64,000 nucleotides of DNA, taken from NCBI RefSeq assembly GCF_000952155.1, contig NZ_JYON01000008.1, positions 124,001 to 188,000 of the forward strand, written 5' to 3'. The first letter of the stretch is position 1, and each line of letters begins with the position of its first letter. The notes beneath the pieces are model-generated. The model did no database searches, was not told the origin of the DNA, and worked only from the letters and a program-made list of their open reading frames with translations. Made by a program: the position numbers and the translations under genes. Positions 61,880 through 64,000 of this stretch are shown piece after piece. The stretch comes from Aliterella atlantica CENA595 (lineage in GTDB: Bacteria > Cyanobacteriota > Cyanobacteriia > Cyanobacteriales > Chroococcidiopsidaceae).

Positions 61880-62411
61880 ACACGGGTTCTAATAAGGACC
61901 AATTGGCATCTTTTTCAGAGATTTCGGTTACGGGTAAGGGCCATTTAATATCTAGTGCAGGATCGTTGTAGCGCAAGCCGCGTTCGTATCCTGGGGTATA
62001 AAATTCGTTGACTTGATATACTACTTCTGCTCCGTCTGTGAGGGTCTGGTAGCCGTGTGCGAACATTTCAGGTACGTATAAGGCTACATGATTGGCTGCT
62101 GATAGTTCTACGCCGATTGATTGTAAGTAAGTGGGTGAATCAGGGCGCATATCAACGATCGCGTCGTAGATTGCTCCTTGGGTGCAGCGGATTAGTTTGC
62201 TTTCTGTGGCTGGGGCTATTTGATAATGCATTCCTCTGAGGGTTCCTTTGATGTGGTTGTAGGAGAGGTTGCATTGTCTGACGTTGATGTTGAGGTTGTG
62301 TTGGGCAAATTCGTTCTGGCAGTATGTGCGGGCGAAGAAGCCTCGGCTGTCTGCTTTTTGCTCTAGTTCGATTATGTATGCGCCTTGGAGTTTTGTTTCT
62401 GTGAATTTCAT
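61866..62411 (-). CDS. rfbC: dTDP-4-dehydrorhamnose 3,5-epimerase RfbC
   Basis: Makes dTDP-4-keto-L-rhamnose on the way to dTDP-L-rhamnose or related deoxysugars. Length is 181 residues, normal. The cupin fold has R-G-F-F-A-R-T-Y, the catalytic-region H in L-R-G-M-H-Y-Q, K-L-I-R-C-T-Q-G-A-I, A-H-G-Y-Q-T-L and Y-E-R-G-L-R-Y-N-D-P. No rfbA, B or D is in the window. The stop is 14 bases inside the following gene. Confidence 0.96.
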   Translation of the reverse strand: MKFTETKLQGAYIIELEQKADSRGFFARTYCQNEFAQHNLNINVRQCNLSYNHIKGTLRGMHYQIAPATESKLIRCTQGAIYDAIVDMRPDSPTYLQSIGVELSAANHVALYVPEMFAHGYQTLTDGAEVVYQVNEFYTPGYERGLRYNDPALDIKWPLPVTEISEKDANWSLLEPVYAKV

Positions 62412-62526
62412 GGTTTTTGCTATGTTTGATTTGGGCTTAAACGAACCGCGTTCATGATAGTGTAGCGCAGAGTTTAGACGCGATCGCGAAGCGTTTAAAA
62501 CGCGCAGGGAGGAGATAAGTAGAGGA

Positions 62527-63813
62527 TTAGTTGATATTGGCTTGGTTGAGGAGGTTTGCTAGTTTTTCTAGGTTGAGGGTGATGTTGTCTGTTTTTGGTC
62601 TTGTTTGGGGTGTGAGGGGCTGATTGTCTCCTTGCAAGCAGTGGTATTCTAAGCCCGTTTGATTGCTTAGTCTCCAGTAACCAGGATGTAGGTAGTTGGG
62701 GGAGAAAAATTCTACTATCTTGGTTTGGGGGTTGCAAAATACTAAGTTGGTTAGTCCTGCTCCGTGTGGGGATACTATGACTTTTGCTTGCGAAAATAAT
62801 TGCGCTTGTTCGACTACTGATATGGCGTTTAATGTGACGCTTTTGAAGCCTAGTTTGTTGAGATAATTTATGATGTTGGCTTCGTCTTTTACTTGCCGAT
62901 GTTGGGCATCTCCTCGGCTGATGTAAATGCGTTCTTGTCCGGTGTATTTGTTGAGGTTAGTATCGGTTAAAAAGGCGTTTCTGAGGAATTCGCACGCCCA
63001 TTTGGGCATACTTCCACCGCGTTGTCTGGGTAAGGAGGGAACTATTAATTTGTCGGCTTTGATGTGAAATGGTGAGCCACTTTGGCTGACGATGATTTTT
63101 GTTTCTGGGATACCTAGATGTGCTAATGTTTCTTTTTGAAATTTGGCTGTTGTGGCGTTGACTACGAAATTGTCGATTCGCTCTAGATCGATGTTGTTGC
63201 GCCTTAATAGCTCGATGCGCGGTAGTAAGTCTAGCATCCAATGGTAGTAAACATCGCCGTAGCTTACAGATAGTGCTGCTACTATTCCCTCAATCTCAGA
63301 AATTGGTGGTAGTTTGAATTGACGGAAGATCGAATGCTTTTGGCGATCGGGAATAAATTTGCTATGTTCGGTAGTAAATTCTGTAGATACGTCGCTAATT
63401 AGTCCGTCGTCTGGGCTAATTATACTGCCGTTGTTTCCCCACATTCTTCCTTGTGGTATTTCTGCTACAAATGCTGTAGGTAGGTAATGTTCTAAACCAG
63501 CAAAATGTTCGCTAATATTTTTGTCAGGTGTTATGGGTGCTGTGGGCTGAAAGTGATGGGCTGGATATATTTCTTTGTAACTGCCTAATTGTGTTTTTTT
63601 GTGCCAATCATTACTTGATTCATACAATTTTTTGGGCGGTCCAATTGTTTTTGAAGTTATTGGCAATAAGCGCAATGGTTGTGCTAAAGAATAAATTGCT
63701 AAATGCCAATAAGGTCTGAAGCTAACTTTTAATTTTTTGACTTTTCGCCACTGCTCTTTAATGGTACTTGAATTAGCGGGCGGTGCTAAGTTAGAGGTGT
63801 TTTTCAGTAACAT
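62527..63813 (-). CDS. Glycosyltransferase family 61 (DUF563)
   Basis: Glycosyltransferase of 428 residues. Family marks: Y-Y-H-W-M-L-D-L-L-P-R near 190-200, R-I-Y-I-S-R-G-D-A, and V-S-P-H-G-A-G-L-T-N-L near 350. No clear membrane segment. ATG 63813 has GGAG six bases before and overlaps the stop of the upstream epimerase gene by one base (TAATG), so the pair is coupled. Likely adds a sugar to the exopolysaccharide. Confidence 0.9.
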   Translation of the reverse strand: MLLKNTSNLAPPANSSTIKEQWRKVKKLKVSFRPYWHLAIYSLAQPLRLLPITSKTIGPPKKLYESSNDWHKKTQLGSYKEIYPAHHFQPTAPITPDKNISEHFAGLEHYLPTAFVAEIPQGRMWGNNGSIISPDDGLISDVSTEFTTEHSKFIPDRQKHSIFRQFKLPPISEIEGIVAALSVSYGDVYYHWMLDLLPRIELLRRNNIDLERIDNFVVNATTAKFQKETLAHLGIPETKIIVSQSGSPFHIKADKLIVPSLPRQRGGSMPKWACEFLRNAFLTDTNLNKYTGQERIYISRGDAQHRQVKDEANIINYLNKLGFKSVTLNAISVVEQAQLFSQAKVIVSPHGAGLTNLVFCNPQTKIVEFFSPNYLHPGYWRLSNQTGLEYHCLQGDNQPLTPQTRPKTDNITLNLEKLANLLNQANIN

Positions 63814-64000
63814 TATTTGCTCCAAAAGAATTCGCTGTCAATTTGCTGGGTGCGGATTAGGTATTCTAATTGCTTTAAGCGGGTGAATCCTCTCGATAAA
63901 AAGATGTCTTCGGTGAGATCGATTTGCGAGAATAAGTTAAACAGTTGCTCTGCTCCTCTTTGCGCGTTCCACTCACATTTGAAACCTGGCAAGAGTTTGT
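63813..64000 (-). CDS. NAD-dependent epimerase/dehydratase, C-terminal end (partial)
   Basis: Only the last 62 residues are in the window (L-L-P-G-F-K-C-E-W-N-A-Q-R-G-A-E-Q-L-F ... D-S-E-F-F-W-S-K), ending at TAA 63813-63815. The pattern matches the C-terminus of sugar-nucleotide SDR enzymes found in cyanobacterial polysaccharide islands. The start and cofactor site lie beyond base 64000. Confidence 0.75.
   Translation of the reverse strand, partial: KLLPGFKCEWNAQRGAEQLFNLFSQIDLTEDIFLSRGFTRLKQLEYLIRTQQIDSEFFWSK

Overview
The window is chromosomal DNA from a cyanobacterium. The octamer GCGATCGC (HIP1) occurs throughout, inside genes and between them. Other cyanobacterial marks are RibBA, an MlaF/MlaD-like lipid transporter pair, a DUF3352 protein, a Uma2 nuclease, short heptamer repeat tracts and a large HEP-like exopolysaccharide operon. 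That last feature fits best with the Chroococcidiopsis group or the heterocyst-forming clade. I infer the taxon; I do not read it from a marker gene.

Layout. 1-5 kb: 3' end of nadA, a lipid ABC transporter pair, a VWA protein, a SWIM zinc-finger protein and tRNA-Gly(CCC). 5-10 kb: an RND efflux pump with its adaptor. 10-16 kb: an MBL hydrolase, a Gfo/Idh oxidoreductase, a 46-residue membrane protein, ribBA and argC. 16-20 kb: a convergent cassette of glycosyltransferase, methyltransferase, PIG-L deacetylase and acyl-CoA dehydrogenase. 20-27 kb: an MGME1-like nuclease, a homing-type endonuclease gene broken by one TGA, tRNA-Thr and tRNA-Tyr, an ABC exporter, a tnpB relic, an acidic protein with a Psb34-like motif and an SDR. 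27-31.5 kb: a methyltransferase, a haem-oxygenase-fold diiron protein, a serine hydrolase, a GST and a Lin0512 protein.

31.9-36.1 kb holds the most striking system. A long Argonaute with an intact D-E-D-D tetrad is translationally coupled to a Cas4-like nuclease. Across a short divergent promoter lies an XRE repressor gene coupled to an ImmA/IrrE metallopeptidase gene. I read this as an inducible, nucleic-acid-guided defence module.

37-43.5 kb is a second regulated system. It contains a TonB-dependent receptor, a BlaI repressor with a BlaR1-type (M56) protease, an unusual TonB and an ExbB. The two divergent promoters of the locus carry the same 26-bp element in opposite orientation, with a GAC-N5-GTC core. 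This suggests that one BlaI/BlaR1 (PetRP-like) switch controls outer-membrane uptake.

43.6-49.6 kb: DUF3352 protein, MscL, a PEP-CTERM-like protein and a di-haem peroxidase. From 49.9 kb to the right edge almost everything is on the minus strand and forms an exopolysaccharide operon: epimerase (partial), GT61, RfbC, PEP-CTERM protein, RTX-SGNH hydrolase, SAF-domain oxidoreductase, GMC oxidoreductase, GT4, hexapeptide acetyltransferase, HepA-like ABC exporter, a second glycosyltransferase and a polyprenyl-phosphate sugar transferase. Together these would make nucleotide sugars, build and decorate a repeat unit on a lipid carrier, and export it.
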